Of a DNA stretch of 12,807 bases, positions 1-6,005 are shown piece after piece. The DNA is from Treponema sp. Its GTDB lineage: Bacteria; Spirochaetota; Spirochaetia; Treponematales; Treponemataceae. The notes below the pieces were generated by a model. It was not told the DNA's origin and made no database searches. It saw nothing but the letters and a program-made list of their open reading frames with translations. How positions within the stretch are numbered: the first letter of the stretch is position 1; each line of letters begins with the position of its first letter. A program made the translations under genes and the position numbers. The stretch covers positions 1 to 12,807 of the forward strand of contig JAAZCS010000163.1 in the NCBI GenBank assembly GCA_012513125.1, given 5' to 3'.

Positions 1-101
1 ACTTCAATACCTTCACCGTCAAATATCGCTTTCATTTCATTCAACGCACACGCTGTGTTTCCATTTTGATGAGGGCTACCATTAATCATTAATACATTCA
101 T
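1..101 (-). CDS. NADPH-dependent FMN reductase / flavodoxin-family protein, N-terminal part
   Basis: The minus strand reads 33 codons from ATG at 101 to the window edge, beginning MNVLMINGSPHQNGNT. A short beta strand followed by GSP-x-x-x-GNT is the FMN phosphate-binding loop of the flavodoxin-fold reductases (NADPH-dependent FMN reductase and iron-sulfur flavoprotein groups). These are cytoplasmic enzymes that pass electrons from NAD(P)H to flavin or small acceptors. An AGGAG site (complement of 107-111) lies 5 nt before the start, and a good promoter lies behind it. The gene diverges from the restriction locus. Only the N-terminus is visible, so substrate and exact subfamily cannot be told. 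Confidence 0.8.
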   Translation of the reverse strand, partial: MNVLMINGSPHQNGNTACALNEMKAIFDGEGIE

Positions 102-121
102 ATTTGCTCCTGTTTAAACAA

Positions 122-150
122 ATTATCTTTGGAATTTATGCATAAGTCAA
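122..150 (-). promoter_or_regulatory. Promoter of the flavoprotein gene
   Basis: On the minus strand, TTGACT (complement of 145-150) and GATAAT (complement of 122-127) are separated by exactly 17 bp. They match TTGACA and TATAAT at 5 of 6 positions each. Transcription would start near 115, inside the 10-bp palindrome TGTTTAAACA at 111-120, a few bases before the AGGAG site. This is a sigma-70-type prediction from sequence only. Confidence 0.6.
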
Positions 151-160
151 TTACTTGAAT

Positions 161-191
161 AAAATTGTTATTTTTACTACATAACAATTTT
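161..191. repeat. 11-bp perfect inverted repeat between divergent promoters, candidate operator
   Basis: AAAATTGTTAT (161-171) and ATAACAATTTT (181-191) are perfect inverted copies around a 9-nt spacer. The repeat fills most of the gap between the -35 of the leftward promoter (145-150) and the -35 of the rightward promoter (195-200). A third half-site, ATAACAA, occurs at 246-252 between the rightward -10 and the ribosome binding site. Six T residues follow the right arm, so a weak terminator hairpin is possible. No plus-strand gene is seen upstream that would need one, so a regulator site is the better reading. Confidence 0.5.
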
Positions 192-194
192 TTC

Positions 195-223
195 TTGACA
201 AATCCAAAATCTAGCATTATATT
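195..223 (+). promoter_or_regulatory. Promoter of the type I restriction-modification operon
   Basis: A perfect TTGACA (195-200), a 17-bp spacer and TATATT (218-223, 5 of 6 matches) form a strong sigma-70-type promoter. Transcription would start near 230, giving a leader of about 40 nt before the first gene. Genes from 270 to 9862 are on the same strand with short gaps or overlaps, and no other clear promoter is seen among them, so this is the likely main promoter of the block. Confidence 0.7.
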
Positions 224-269
224 CAAATTATGATATTTTTATGTCATAACAAATTATTTGGAGGTAAGT

Positions 270-857
270 TTGAAACTATCTGATTATGCAGAAGTAAGAA
301 GCGGTTTGATTCTTTCACGAAAAATGTCAAAGGAAAAGACAAAATTCCGCTACAATCTTCTAAATTTAAAATCAATTAACACAGATTCTTCTATTAATAT
401 GCACACTTTGGATGTGTATGACGCTATTTCTGCCCTTCCACAAGAATATCTGACGCAAATTAACGACATCATAATTAGAAGTAGCACACCGTACACGGCT
501 GTTTTGATTGATGAAAACACAAAAGACATGGTTGTGTCCTCAAACTTTACAATCATCAGAACAAATTCAAAAAAACTTCTTCCGCAGTTTTTATTTTGGT
601 ATTTGAACACTCAGGATATAAAAAAAGATATTATTAAAAACAGTGCCGGAAATATTTTAAGTGCGATTCGTCCACAATATTTTTCGGAACTTGAAATCGC
701 AAATCTTACTTTGAGTGAACAAACGAAAATTGCAGACTTCAATCTTACCGCATTAAAAGAATTAAAGCTGTTGGAAAATTTGCAAACTGAAAAACGCAAA
801 CTGTATCAAACAGAACTTGAAAAAATATATTCAGACTACACAAAGAAACAGCACTAA
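270..857 (+). CDS. hsdS: Half-size type I specificity subunit (single target-recognition domain)
   Basis: This 195-residue protein has one target-recognition domain and one helical tail, where normal HsdS has two of each. It begins MKLSDYAEVRSGL, the usual opening of an HsdS recognition domain. It contains FLFWYLNT and the SEQTKIADF segment that leads into the conserved spacer helix, and it ends in a charged helix. HsdS proteins bind HsdM and choose the DNA target; half-size forms can pair to make a symmetric reader. The start is taken as TTG at 270 because GGAGG (260-264) lies 5 nt before it; the in-frame TTG at 258 would overlap that site. hsdM follows after 15 nt. The recognition domain differs from both halves of the hsdS gene at 3259, so it would give a different specificity. 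Confidence 0.75.
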   Translation: MKLSDYAEVRSGLILSRKMSKEKTKFRYNLLNLKSINTDSSINMHTLDVYDAISALPQEYLTQINDIIIRSSTPYTAVLIDENTKDMVVSSNFTIIRTNSKKLLPQFLFWYLNTQDIKKDIIKNSAGNILSAIRPQYFSELEIANLTLSEQTKIADFNLTALKELKLLENLQTEKRKLYQTELEKIYSDYTKKQH

Positions 858-872
858 AACAGGAGAAATAAA

Positions 873-2408
873 ATGACAAACAAATCTGATATCGAACACG
901 TACTTTGGAATGCCTGCGACACTTTTCGCGGGAAAATAGACAGCTCACGCTACAAAGACTACATTCTTTCTATGCTCTTTGTAAAATATTTAAGCGATGT
1001 TACAAAAGAAAAATATGACACTTACAAGAACCAATACGATGGCGACAAAGAACGCATTCTCCGAGCAATGAAACGCGAACGTTTTGTAATTGATGACGAA
1101 TCCTCATTTGATTATTTGTACAACAACAGAAACAATGTGGAAATTGGGCAAAAAATAAATGTTGCACTAAGTCATATTGAAGAAAACAACAGTGGCAAGT
1201 TGCGGAATGTTTTCCGTGCAATCGACTTTAATTCCCAAGTTGATTTTGGCGAAGTAAAGCAAAAGAATTCTATCTTAAAAAATTTGCTAGAAGATTTTTC
1301 TGATTTGGATTTACGCCCAAGCGTTTTAGGCTCGTCTGATATTATTGGCGACGCTTACGAATACATGATTGCAAACTTCGCGTCCGATGCAGGAAAAAAA
1401 GGTGGCGAATTCTTCACACCAAGTCAAGTTTCGGAACTTGTGGCAGAACTTGTTGAACCACAAGAAAATGACAGAATCTATGACCCTACTTGCGGAAGTG
1501 GCGGCTTGCTTTTAAAGGCTTACAAAAAAATTGAAGGTGGAAAAGTTGCAATTTACGGACAGGAATTGAATGCACAGACATGGGCGTTGTGTACAATGAA
1601 TATGTTTCTGCATGGAGTTGATGACGCAACAATCTGGCAAGGCGACACACTTTCAAATCCGCAGAATATAGAAGATGACAAACTGATGAAATTCCAAGTG
1701 GTTGTGGCAAATCCTCCGTTCAGCCTTGATAAATGGGACAGCGGATTTCTATTGAATGCAACAACCGCCGACAATAAGAAAATTGACAAGATGACAGCAT
1801 CGCTGGACTCTTGGAATCGCTTTGACTGGGGAGTTCCGCCAAGTTCAAAAGGCGACTACGCATTTGTTCTTCACATGTTGCACAGTCTTGATTCACAAAA
1901 CGGACGCATGGGAATTGTGCTTCCACACGGAGTTCTGTTCCGAGGTGCAAGCGAAGGTAAAATCCGCAAAACAATTATTGAAGACTTCAATTTACTTGAC
2001 GCTGTAATTGGGCTGCCTTCAAATCTTTTTTATGGAAAAGGAATTCCAGCCTGTATTTTGATTTTCAAAACAAACAGAAAAAACGATGACGTCTTATTTA
2101 TTGACGCTTCAGGGGAAGAAAATTACGAAAAGGGCAAAAATCAGAACATCTTACGCGAACAAGATATCAAGAAAATTCTCCAAACTTACAAAGAAAGAAA
2201 GACCATAGAAAAATACAGCTATCTTGCCACACGCAAAGAAATTGCCGAAAACGAATACAATCTGAATATTCCCCGCTACGTTGATACATTCCAGGAAGAA
2301 GAAATTATCGATATTGAAAGCGTCAAGGCGAATATTTCCAACATTGAGAGTGAACTCAAAACCGTGCAAAAAAAGATGGACGGATATTTAAAAGAGTTAG
2401 GATTGTAG
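873..2408 (+). CDS. hsdM: Type I restriction-modification methyltransferase subunit HsdM
   Basis: This 511-residue protein is full length for HsdM. An N-terminal helical domain (about 1-140) with the typical LWNACDTFRGKID opening precedes the N6-adenine methyltransferase core. GEFFTP lies at about 178-183. SAM-binding motif I is DPTCGSGG (204-211), and catalytic motif IV is NPPF (280-283). A helical C-terminus would contact the S subunit. It transfers a methyl group from SAM to adenine in the target chosen by HsdS and is also part of the restriction complex. AGGAG at 861-865 precedes ATG 873. No damage is seen, so this is probably the working enzyme of the locus. It lies between the half-size S gene and dinD, and the other S gene is further downstream. 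Confidence 0.96.
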   Translation: MTNKSDIEHVLWNACDTFRGKIDSSRYKDYILSMLFVKYLSDVTKEKYDTYKNQYDGDKERILRAMKRERFVIDDESSFDYLYNNRNNVEIGQKINVALSHIEENNSGKLRNVFRAIDFNSQVDFGEVKQKNSILKNLLEDFSDLDLRPSVLGSSDIIGDAYEYMIANFASDAGKKGGEFFTPSQVSELVAELVEPQENDRIYDPTCGSGGLLLKAYKKIEGGKVAIYGQELNAQTWALCTMNMFLHGVDDATIWQGDTLSNPQNIEDDKLMKFQVVVANPPFSLDKWDSGFLLNATTADNKKIDKMTASLDSWNRFDWGVPPSSKGDYAFVLHMLHSLDSQNGRMGIVLPHGVLFRGASEGKIRKTIIEDFNLLDAVIGLPSNLFYGKGIPACILIFKTNRKNDDVLFIDASGEENYEKGKNQNILREQDIKKILQTYKERKTIEKYSYLATRKEIAENEYNLNIPRYVDTFQEEEIIDIESVKANISNIESELKTVQKKMDGYLKELGL

Positions 2409-2431
2409 ATAGAGGAGCGGAGGTTATCAGC

Positions 2432-3262
2432 ATGGATATAGGAAAATATACAGAAAAAGTATTTGAGAAAATCAAACACATAAATGAGTTCGGACAAGAG
2501 TACTGGAGTGCAAGGGAATTACAGAAAGCACTTGAATATACACAGTGGCGTCGTTTTGAAGAACTTATTGAAAGAGCCAAAACTGCTTGTAAAAACAGCG
2601 GTTTCAACGTTCCTGACCATTTTGCCGACGTTGGCAAAATGGTAGAACTTGGATCAGGTTCTAACCGAGAAATAAGTGATATTGAACTTTCACGATATGC
2701 CTGTTATTTAATCGTTCAAAATGGTGATTCCAGAAAAGAAGTTATCGCTCTCGGGCAAACATACTTTGCGGTAAAAACCCGTCAACAAGAACTTATTGAA
2801 AATTACGAAGAACTTTCCGAAGAGCAAAAACGGCTTGCAGTTCGCAATGAAATGAAAAAACACAACACTTCTTTAGCAGATGCGGCTCATGATGCGGGCG
2901 TTATAAAGCCAATGGATTATGCAATTTTTCAAAACTATGGATATATGGGATTATATGGCGGATTAAAAGCTAAAGATATCAAAGAACGAAAAGGTCTTAA
3001 AAAGAGCCAAGAAATACTTGATTACATGGGAAGTACAGAATTGGCCGCAAATCTTTTCCGTGCAACTCAGACAGAAGAGAAACTTCGTAGAGAGAATATA
3101 AAAGGAAAAGCAGAAGCAAACAACACTCATTTTGAAGTTGGTAAAAAAGTCCGCCAGACAATACAGGAGCTTGGCGGAACTATGCCAGAAGACTTGCCAA
3201 CGCCAAAGAAAAGCATAAAGCAAATTGATAACGAACAGAAAAAACTTGAGGATTTAAATTGA
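2432..3262 (+). CDS. dinD: DinD family protein (DNA-damage-inducible protein D)
   Basis: This 276-residue protein matches the E. coli DinD pattern from end to end as I recall it. Recognisable stretches are YWSARELQKALEY near the N-terminus, DHFADVGKMVELGSG and LSRYACYLIVQN in the middle, then GQTYFAVKTRQQEL, MGSTELAANLFRATQ and VRQTIQELGGTMPEDLPTP. The fold is related to phage antirepressor (BRO/KilA) domains. E. coli DinD is SOS-induced and inhibits RecA strand exchange; the role here is not shown. GGAGG (2419-2423) lies 8 nt before ATG 2432. The stop overlaps the TTG start of hsdS by four bases, so the two are probably translationally coupled. No LexA-like operator is seen in the short gap after hsdM, so expression should follow the operon. 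DinD-type genes recur inside type I loci, which suggests a link to the restriction system. Confidence 0.92.
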   Translation: MDIGKYTEKVFEKIKHINEFGQEYWSARELQKALEYTQWRRFEELIERAKTACKNSGFNVPDHFADVGKMVELGSGSNREISDIELSRYACYLIVQNGDSRKEVIALGQTYFAVKTRQQELIENYEELSEEQKRLAVRNEMKKHNTSLADAAHDAGVIKPMDYAIFQNYGYMGLYGGLKAKDIKERKGLKKSQEILDYMGSTELAANLFRATQTEEKLRRENIKGKAEANNTHFEVGKKVRQTIQELGGTMPEDLPTPKKSIKQIDNEQKKLEDLN

Positions 3263-4434
3263 CAGAAGAAATAAAAACACGCATTGAACAAATACAAAAC
3301 GGCAAAGTACCAGATGGATATAAAAAATCACTAACTGGAAAATGGATAATTCCAGATAGTTGGAATGTTATAAAATTATCCGATGTTGCTACACATAAAA
3401 TTCTTAAAAATACAGAATTAAAGTATAAAGAAACATATACAAATTCTGCAACACAGGGAATAATAAAGCAAACCGATTATTTTGATAAAAATATTTCAGG
3501 TTATTACATAGTAGATGAAAATGACTATGTTTATAATCCAAGAATATCAACATCTGCACCATGTGGACCAATTAACAAATCTCACATAAAAAAAACAGGA
3601 ATCATGTCTCCTTTGTATACAGTCTTTTCAATGAATAAAGAAAATAAACAGAATGCTTTCTTTGAAGAATATTTTAGAAGTTCATTTTGGCATCGTTATA
3701 TAAAAGAAATTGAAGAAAAACAAAAACAGAAAAAATATCTCATGCAAAAACTTCTATCAAACGACGGAAAGAAATTTACCATCGGCGATGTGGTGATTGA
3801 TAAAGAGAAATGGAAAGAAGAGTCTTTTTCAAATATCTTTAATATTTTAAGGAATAATACATTTACAAGAGCTGACTTAAATTTCACTTCTGGATTAGTA
3901 AAAAATATTCATTATGGCGATATTCTTGTAAAATTTCCTTCTATACTTAATATTGAAAATAATATAGTTCCATTTTTAAATAATAATATACAACTAAAAG
4001 AAAATACGGATTATTTGCAAAATGGAGATATAGTAATAGCAGATACAGCAGAAGATTATACAGCAGGAAAAGCCATTGAAATAATTAACATAAAAGATAA
4101 ACGTATTGTATCTGGTTTACATACAATTCCTTGTCGTCCAAAAACAAAATCATTTGCTCCTAAATGGTTAGGATATTATATTAATTCACCTACATTTCAC
4201 AATCAATTGATACCCTTAATTACCGGTACAAAAGTATCCGCTATATCAAAATACGATATATCAAAAACATTTATCCCCATTCCTTCCATTCCCGAACAAA
4301 AAATCATTGCAGAAATTCTTTCCGCCGCAGACAAGGAAATAGAGCTTCTAAAAAATGGTTTGGAACAGGAAAAACAAAAGAAAATATCCCTAACTCAACT
4401 TCTTCTAACCGGCATTGCAAGGGTAAAAGTATAA
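3259..4434 (+). CDS. hsdS: Type I specificity subunit HsdS with an apparent internal deletion
   Basis: This 391-residue protein has two recognition regions. Residues about 18-154 open with IPDSWNVIKLSDVA and reach FRSSFWHRYI. A short conserved helix, EIEEKQKQKKYLMQKLLS, follows, then a second recognition region and an intact C-terminal repeat with IPSIPEQKIIAEIL and a closing QLLLTG. In full HsdS proteins about 50 residues, including an IPxPxxxEQxxIA segment, normally separate the WHRYI stretch from the QKKYLMQ helix. Here they adjoin, so the end of the first recognition domain and half of the central helix seem lost by an in-frame deletion near 3700-3720. TTG 3259 is used as start, overlapping the dinD stop in a TTGA junction with GAGGA just upstream. 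The gene is more AT-rich than hsdM, as is common for exchanged recognition domains. Whether the protein still pairs with HsdM is unclear. Confidence 0.9.
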   Translation: MTEEIKTRIEQIQNGKVPDGYKKSLTGKWIIPDSWNVIKLSDVATHKILKNTELKYKETYTNSATQGIIKQTDYFDKNISGYYIVDENDYVYNPRISTSAPCGPINKSHIKKTGIMSPLYTVFSMNKENKQNAFFEEYFRSSFWHRYIKEIEEKQKQKKYLMQKLLSNDGKKFTIGDVVIDKEKWKEESFSNIFNILRNNTFTRADLNFTSGLVKNIHYGDILVKFPSILNIENNIVPFLNNNIQLKENTDYLQNGDIVIADTAEDYTAGKAIEIINIKDKRIVSGLHTIPCRPKTKSFAPKWLGYYINSPTFHNQLIPLITGTKVSAISKYDISKTFIPIPSIPEQKIIAEILSAADKEIELLKNGLEQEKQKKISLTQLLLTGIARVKV

Positions 4435-4490
4435 ATCTTGATGTCGCAAATTGTGACCACTTTGAAAGGAGAGATAATGGAAGAAAAAAA
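4432..4490 (+). repeat. 59-bp direct repeat, copy 1 (leader of the BRO-N gene)
   Basis: These 59 bases are identical to 5331-5389, offset by 899 bp. The repeat starts at the very end of hsdS, includes the stop-proximal TAAATCTTG, the near-palindrome GTCGCAAATTGTGAC (4443-4457), an AGGAG ribosome binding site (4467-4471), ATG 4477 and the first codons of the BRO-N gene. It ends where the two genes diverge. Recombination between the copies would remove the BRO-N gene exactly and leave the ORF6N gene with one intact leader. Confidence 0.97.
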
Positions 4491-5316
4491 AGATATTAAA
4501 TTATTCGAAGACAAACTAGTTCGTTCTGTTTGGAACAATGAAAAAGAAGAGTGGTTTTTCTCTATTGTTGACGTTGTTGAAGTATTAACTGACAGTGTAG
4601 ACCCAAAACAATATCTCAAGAAATTAAAAACAAGAGATGAAGAATTGAATAATAGCTGGGGTACAATTTGTACCCTAGTTGAAATGAAAGGAAATGATGG
4701 TAAAAATCGTAAAATTCAATCCTCAAATATGAAAGGTATCTGGCGCCTTATTCAATCAATTACTTCCCCAAAAGCAGAGCCTTTTAAGTTATGGCTTGCT
4801 CAAGTTGGAAATGAACGACTGGAGCAAATTCAAGACCCTGAACTTTCAATAATACAAGCGTTGAAAGATTACAAAAAACTTGGCTATTCTGACAATTGGA
4901 TTAATCAACGACTTAAAAGTATTGAAATCAGAAAGGATTTAACAGATCAATGGAAAGAACATAATGTTAAGGCAGGAACTCAATATGCCACTTTGACTGA
5001 CATTATTTATCAAGCATGGGCTGGAAAAACTGCAAAAGAATACAAAGATTTTAAGGGACTAAAAAAAGAAAATCTCAGGGATAATATGACAAACGAGGAA
5101 TTGGTTTTAAATATGCTGGCTGAACTTTCCACAACAAGCATAACAAAAGTAAAAAATCCTCAGACATTAAAAGGAAATGCAGAATGTGCTTCTGACGGAG
5201 GCAATGTTGCCGCAGTTGCAAAAAAAGAACTTGAATCAAAGACTGGTAAAAAAGTAATATCTCCTCTTTCTGCAAAAAGCATTCACTCAAAACAAATTCC
5301 AGAAGATGAAAAATAA
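4477..5316 (+). CDS. BRO-N domain protein (phage antirepressor type)
   Basis: This 279-residue protein has an N-terminal BRO-N domain (about 1-105): LVRSVWNNEKEEWFFSIVDVV, VLTDSVDPKQYLKKLK, then GIWRLIQSITSPKAEPFKLWLA and VGNERLEQIQDPE. A helical middle and a basic C-terminus with LESKTGKKVISPLSAK follow. BRO-N domains bind DNA in baculovirus BRO and phage antirepressor proteins. Relatives of this length occur in prophages and beside restriction genes, with no settled function. ATG 4477 is chosen because AGGAG (4467-4471) lies 5 nt before it. An in-frame ATG at 4441 would add MSQIVTTLKGEI but lacks a visible binding site. The gene is bracketed by the 59-bp direct repeats and lies between hsdS and the ORF6N gene, so it looks like an inserted cassette. 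Its target is unknown. Confidence 0.85.
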   Translation: MEEKKDIKLFEDKLVRSVWNNEKEEWFFSIVDVVEVLTDSVDPKQYLKKLKTRDEELNNSWGTICTLVEMKGNDGKNRKIQSSNMKGIWRLIQSITSPKAEPFKLWLAQVGNERLEQIQDPELSIIQALKDYKKLGYSDNWINQRLKSIEIRKDLTDQWKEHNVKAGTQYATLTDIIYQAWAGKTAKEYKDFKGLKKENLRDNMTNEELVLNMLAELSTTSITKVKNPQTLKGNAECASDGGNVAAVAKKELESKTGKKVISPLSAKSIHSKQIPEDEK

Positions 5317-5330
5317 ACATCCATTGAATT

Positions 5331-5389
5331 TAAATCTTGATGTCGCAAATTGTGACCACTTTGAAAGGAGAGATAATGGAAGAAAAAAA
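5331..5389 (+). repeat. 59-bp direct repeat, copy 2 (leader of the ORF6N gene)
   Basis: Identical over all 59 bases to 4432-4490. It supplies the second gene with the same near-palindrome (5342-5356), the same AGGAG site (5366-5370) and the same start codon and first residues, MEEKK. The bases before and after it differ from copy 1. Such exact identity implies a recent duplication or gene conversion, or use as a recombination site. Confidence 0.97.
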
Positions 5390-5732
5390 GGCTATTACAG
5401 CAAAGGTAAAAACTGAAAACAAAATCTTCACACTACGAAATCAACAGGTAATGATAGACCGTGACTTGGCTGATTTGTACGGAGTTGAAACAAAACGAAT
5501 CAATGAACAGGTTAAACGTAACATAGAACGTTTTCCAGAAGAGTTTTGCTTTCAGTTAAATGATCAAGAACTTGAAAATTGGAAGTCGCAATTTGCGACT
5601 TCCAATTCAGATAAAATGGGTCTTCTTAAACATCCTTACGCTTTTACTGAACAAGGTGTCGCCATGCTTTCCGCAGTTCTTCACAGTGAAACAGCAAAAG
5701 GAGCCGTAACATGCCAGAAACACAGAACATAA
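5376..5732 (+). CDS. ORF6N domain protein, C-terminally truncated
   Basis: The 118-residue product carries nearly all of an ORF6N domain (phage KilA/antirepressor group, DNA-binding). Visible are VMIDRDLADLYGVETKRINEQV, NIERFPEEFCFQL, WKSQFATSN and PYAFTEQGVAMLSAVLHSETA. Family members normally continue for at least 50-100 residues after the LHSETA stretch with an amphipathic or coiled-coil tail. Here the reading turns into an unrelated tail, KGAVTCQKHRT, which reads through the ribosome binding site and start of the next gene in another frame. The true 3' end was therefore lost in the event that placed the following gene here. ATG 5376 is preceded by AGGAG at 5366-5370. The domain may still fold, but any tail-dependent function is gone. 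A perfect 31-bp palindrome lies inside its coding sequence. Confidence 0.8.
   Translation: MEEKKAITAKVKTENKIFTLRNQQVMIDRDLADLYGVETKRINEQVKRNIERFPEEFCFQLNDQELENWKSQFATSNSDKMGLLKHPYAFTEQGVAMLSAVLHSETAKGAVTCQKHRT
5577..5607. repeat. Perfect 31-bp palindrome inside the ORF6N gene
   Basis: Bases 5577-5607 equal their own reverse complement apart from the central base 5592, giving two 15-bp arms. The centre is GTCGCAATTTGCGAC (5585-5599), 13 of 15 bases the same as the near-palindrome in both 59-bp leaders. In RNA it would fold into a hairpin with about 14 pairs and a three-base loop. It encodes NWKSQFATSN of the ORF6N domain. It may be an internal operator, a pausing hairpin or a recombination target. 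Confidence 0.95.
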
Positions 5733-6005
5733 AGATGTCCACTTCTTACAAGCAAAATAATGTCCCTTTAAATGATGGAGAAACAGCGATAAGTAGCGAT
5801 GAACACTAATTTAAATGCAGAAAAAATTCTTGAATACTTACAAAATCATAACTCTATTTCCAACAGCGAAGCACAAAATATTTTGAATATGTCTCCAGCT
5901 GGAGTAAGAAAAATATTTGTTAAACTTGTTGAACAAGGAATCTTAATTCCATCAGGTGCAAACAAAAACAGAATCTATCGTTTATCACAGGAGTCAAAAA
6001 AATGA
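5711..6005 (+). pseudogene. Remnant of an AlbA_2 (Schlafen-like) ATP-binding regulator, core deleted and frameshifted
   Basis: With AAAGGAG (5697-5703) before it, ATG 5711 opens a 32-codon frame starting MPETQNI, the familiar opening of AlbA_2/Schlafen-like 'ATP-binding protein' genes of about 450-500 residues. Directly after it the frame reads STSYKQNNVPLNDGETA; NVPLN is typical of the linker before the C-terminal winged helix in that family. The frame stops at 5807-5809. The next frame, from ATG 5799, carries the winged helix itself. The simplest reading is that about 400 residues were deleted in frame between codons 7 and 9, followed by a frameshift near 5800. The family match comes from memory of a short N-terminus plus a generic winged helix, so it is tentative. 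Confidence 0.5.
5799..6005 (+). CDS. Small winged-helix DNA-binding protein (leftover C-terminal domain)
   Basis: This 68-residue frame is a winged helix-turn-helix: helix AEKILEYLQNH, then ISNSEAQNIL, recognition helix SPAGVRKIFVKLVEQG, and a wing ILIPSGANKNRIYRL. ATG 5799 is the only possible start, because TAA precedes it in frame at 5790-5792. No good ribosome binding site lies close; GGAG at 5777-5780 is about 18 nt away. It overlaps the preceding short frame by 11 bases and could be translated by coupling to it. Its stop overlaps the hsdR start (ATGA), so it may matter mainly as the ribosome feeder for hsdR. It is most likely the remaining C-terminal domain of the AlbA_2-type gene described at 5711; a free-standing regulator is possible. 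Confidence 0.6.
   Translation: MNTNLNAEKILEYLQNHNSISNSEAQNILNMSPAGVRKIFVKLVEQGILIPSGANKNRIYRLSQESKK

Noticed and set aside
270..4434. Phase-variable invertible hsdS system
   Set aside because: The half-size S and the long hsdS are in the same orientation. I saw no long inverted or direct repeats between them and no recombinase gene nearby.
4438..4476. Longer N-termini for the BRO-N and ORF6N proteins starting at the ATG in the leader (MSQIVTTLKGEI)
   Set aside because: The frame is open in both copies, but AGGAG sits 5 nt before the downstream ATG and no binding site precedes the upstream one. The longer form cannot be fully excluded.
4432..5389. Insertion sequence or transposon between hsdS and the ORF6N gene
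   Set aside because: The bracketing repeats are direct, and no transposase, terminal inverted repeats or short target-site duplication is visible.
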